Positions 6,007 through 7,496 of a stretch of 7,496 bases of DNA are shown here, one piece after another. The stretch is taken from assembly GCA_002309475.1 (NCBI GenBank), contig DBXJ01000020.1:2736-10231 (forward strand), given 5' to 3'. This stretch comes from Bacteroidales bacterium UBA1215 (GTDB lineage Bacteria; Bacteroidota; Bacteroidia; Bacteroidales; WCHB1-69). Both the position numbers and the translations under genes were made by a program. Position 1 is the first letter of the stretch. Every line of letters starts with the position of its first letter. Below the pieces are notes generated by a model. The model had not been told where the DNA came from. It made no database searches and was given only the letters and a program-made list of their open reading frames with translations.

Positions 6007-7260
6007 TTAGTCTAAAACGTGGATGGCTAAGCCGGAACGCAATTTCGGTTCAAACCAAGTTGTCTTAGGAGGCATGATATTGCCGGAATCTGCTATGTTG
6101 ATCAACTGACTCATAGAAACAGGATACAAGGCAAATGCCACTTTCATTTCTCCGCTGTCAACGCGTTTTTTCAATTCACCTAAACCTCTGATACCGCCGA
6201 CAAAGTCGATTCTGTTGCTGGTACGAAGGTCGGCAATACCCAAAATATCATTCAACACATGTTTTGACAACACGTTTACATCTAATATTTCCAATGGGTC
6301 GTTGTCGTTGTAGGTGCCTTGTTTTGCATTCAATTTGTACCAATGTCCGTCCAAATACATGCTGAATTCGTGTAAAGATGCGGGTTTGAAGATATCGGTG
6401 CCCATATCTTTCACTTCGAATTTCATAGCCACTTTGTTTAAGAATTCTTCTTTGTTCAATCCGTTCAAATCTTTTACAACGCGGTTGTAGTCAATAATCT
6501 TCAACTGTGTGTCAGGGAAGTGAACTGCCATAAAGAAATTGTATTCTTCTTTTCCGGTGTGGTTAGGATTGTGTTCTTTTCTTTCTTTGCCGATTCTGCT
6601 GGCGGCAGCAGTACGGTGGTGGCCGTCGGCTACATAAGTGTAAGGAACTTTTGTTGCAAACAATTCTTCAATCCTTTTGTTGGTAGCGTCATCGTTGATC
6701 ACCCAAAAATGATGTCCAAAACCATCTTCTTCTGCTATGAAATCGTATTCTGCAGGTTGGTTTTTAACAATATTTTCCACTATGGCGTCTATTTCAGGAA
6801 CTGCCTTATAGGAGAAAAATACAGGTTCTATGTTGGCATTGGTATAGCGGGTGAGAACCATTCTGTCTTCTTCTTTTTCAATACGGGTGAGTTCGTGTTT
6901 TTTTATCACGCCGTTGAAATAATCTTCAGAAGATGCACAACCTACTATTCCGTATTGGGTTCTGCCTTCCATGGTTTGTGCATAGATGTAGAATTTTGGC
7001 TTGTCATCTTGTTTCAGCCAACCGTTTTCTTGCATCTTTTTGAAATTTTCCACTGCTTTGTTGTAAACAACTTCACTATGGAGGTCGGTACCTGCCGGTA
7101 AGTCTATCTCGGCACGAGTAACGTGCAACAAGGATTCTTGTTTGCCGGCTGCCATTTGTGCTGCCTCAGCGGTGTTCATTACATCGTAAGGGAGGCATGA
7201 TACTTTTTCTACTAATTCTTTTGGAGGACGTAATCCTTTGAAAGGTTTTACTATTGCCAT
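6007..7260 (-). CDS. DUF1015 family protein, candidate free-serine kinase relative
   Basis: This 417-residue cytosolic protein has clear DUF1015 features. These are the N-terminal KPFKGLRPPKELVEKV with CLPYDV (5-27), the LLHVTRAEIDLP stretch (44-55), KHELTRIEKEEDRM (121-134) and the signature ADGHHRTAAA (211-220). DUF1015 is related to the ParB-fold kinases SerK and SbnI, which phosphorylate free L-serine. The Asp-Gly-His/Asn-His-Arg motif of that fold binds nucleotide phosphate. Serine kinase activity is therefore plausible but unproven here. As I recall, in many Bacteroidota this gene lies next to serC and serA; neither is visible in this window. The ATG at 7258-7260 gives the standard family N-terminus (MAIVKPFKGLRP), so the start is secure. 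A TATCTTTG -7 element upstream gives it its own transcript, and a hairpin terminator follows the stop. Length is typical for the family. Confidence 0.9.
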   Translation of the reverse strand: MAIVKPFKGLRPPKELVEKVSCLPYDVMNTAEAAQMAAGKQESLLHVTRAEIDLPAGTDLHSEVVYNKAVENFKKMQENGWLKQDDKPKFYIYAQTMEGRTQYGIVGCASSEDYFNGVIKKHELTRIEKEEDRMVLTRYTNANIEPVFFSYKAVPEIDAIVENIVKNQPAEYDFIAEEDGFGHHFWVINDDATNKRIEELFATKVPYTYVADGHHRTAAASRIGKERKEHNPNHTGKEEYNFFMAVHFPDTQLKIIDYNRVVKDLNGLNKEEFLNKVAMKFEVKDMGTDIFKPASLHEFSMYLDGHWYKLNAKQGTYNDNDPLEILDVNVLSKHVLNDILGIADLRTSNRIDFVGGIRGLGELKKRVDSGEMKVAFALYPVSMSQLINIADSGNIMPPKTTWFEPKLRSGLAIHVLD

Positions 7261-7296
7261 GTCTATATTTTTTTAGTTTAATTTTTATACAATTCG

Positions 7297-7304
7297 CAAA
7301 GATA
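7297..7304 (-). promoter_or_regulatory. Bacteroidota -7 element (TATCTTTG) upstream of the DUF1015 gene
   Basis: TATCTTTG on the minus strand is an exact TAnnTTTG match, 36 bases before the ATG at 7260, leaving an A/T-rich leader of about 30 bases. No clear TTG lies at the usual 17-23 base distance. That position instead holds the perfect palindrome AAGAGCTCTT (7323-7332), a possible but unproven protein-binding site. No other signal is seen in the 107-base gap 7261-7367, including no clear terminator for the gene entering from the right. Confidence 0.6.
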
Positions 7305-7367
7305 ACATTTTTTTTGTTGAAGAAGAGCTCTTTTTGCAAAAATTATCAAAATTCTTTTTCATTGAGT

Positions 7368-7496
7368 TTATTGTTTGGGTAGCAGTCCCACTATCAATAT
7401 CACCAATATCACCACAGGGGCGACATATTTGATGATGAATCGAATGCTTTTCATCAGCCAAGGTTTCACATGCACAGTGCCACTGTTGGAAAGTTC
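7368..7496 (-). CDS. C-terminal tail of a membrane protein, possibly an NSS-type transporter
   Basis: A minus-strand reading frame enters from the right edge and ends at TAA (7370-7368), giving the last 42 residues of a larger protein. The visible part is a short polar stretch, then a basic amphipathic run (KPWLMKSIRFIIKYVAP), one membrane helix (about VAPVVILVILIVGLL) and a two-to-three residue polar end (PKQ). A final helix introduced by R/K-Y-x-A-P resembles the last helix of 11-helix bacterial sodium:neurotransmitter symporter (NSS/SNF) proteins, but other multi-pass carriers could end this way. Membrane location is well supported; the family is tentative. It points the same way as the DUF1015 gene, which has its own -7 element in between. 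Confidence 0.55.
   Translation of the reverse strand, partial: ELSNSGTVHVKPWLMKSIRFIIKYVAPVVILVILIVGLLPKQ

Noticed and set aside
6136..6147. 12-base match (TGCCACTTTCAT) to the right arm of the terminator at 436-447
   Set aside because: It is within the DUF1015 coding sequence (Met-Lys-Val-Ala on the minus strand), with no extension on either side; most likely chance.
6520..7101. Plus-strand open frame of 193 codons opposite the DUF1015 gene
   Set aside because: The translation is an F/V/C-rich composition typical of the antisense of a Lys/Glu-rich gene, and the DUF1015 frame is beyond doubt.

Overview
The window looks like ordinary chromosomal sequence from a member of the Bacteroidota, probably Bacteroidales. 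Two intergenic gaps carry the TAnnTTTG -7 element that is characteristic of this phylum (TACCTTTG and TATCTTTG on the minus strand). No gene has a convincing Shine-Dalgarno sequence; the leaders are A/T-rich instead. The protein families present (a C1B aminopeptidase, a very long AsmA-like protein, a DUF1015 protein, a uridine phosphorylase with an extra insertion) also fit that phylum. The DNA is moderately AT-rich. I see no phage, IS, integron, CRISPR, tRNA or rRNA signal. No gap without a gene exceeds about 110 bases.

Layout, left to right. (1) Positions 1-402, plus strand: the C-terminal part of a bleomycin-hydrolase-like aminopeptidase C, cut by the window edge. A strong intrinsic terminator at 421-464 follows it. 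(2) Positions 466-3912, plus strand: a 1148-residue membrane-anchored AsmA-like protein, probably involved in envelope lipid homeostasis. Its start codon lies directly against the terminator T-tract. (3) Positions 3951-4811 and 4814-5314, minus strand: a two-gene operon of uridine phosphorylase preceded by a small four-helix membrane protein of unknown function. A near-perfect Bacteroidota promoter at 5329-5360 drives it, and it converges on the AsmA gene. (4) Positions 5347-5946, minus strand: a 199-residue soluble protein that I do not recognise. (5) Positions 6007-7260, minus strand: a DUF1015 protein related to the ParB-fold free-serine kinases (SerK/SbnI), with its own -7 element upstream and a hairpin terminator downstream. 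(6) Positions 7368-7496, minus strand: the C-terminal tail of an integral membrane protein, possibly a sodium-dependent (NSS-type) transporter, cut by the window edge.

The genes look like housekeeping functions rather than one pathway: peptide breakdown, envelope maintenance, pyrimidine nucleoside salvage and possibly serine metabolism. I found no convincing new multi-gene system. The points most worth a second look are the unrecognised 199-residue protein, the two places where a terminator hairpin sits directly against the next start codon with no room for a promoter, the unknown membrane protein coupled to uridine phosphorylase, and the DUF1015 protein as a candidate amino-acid kinase.
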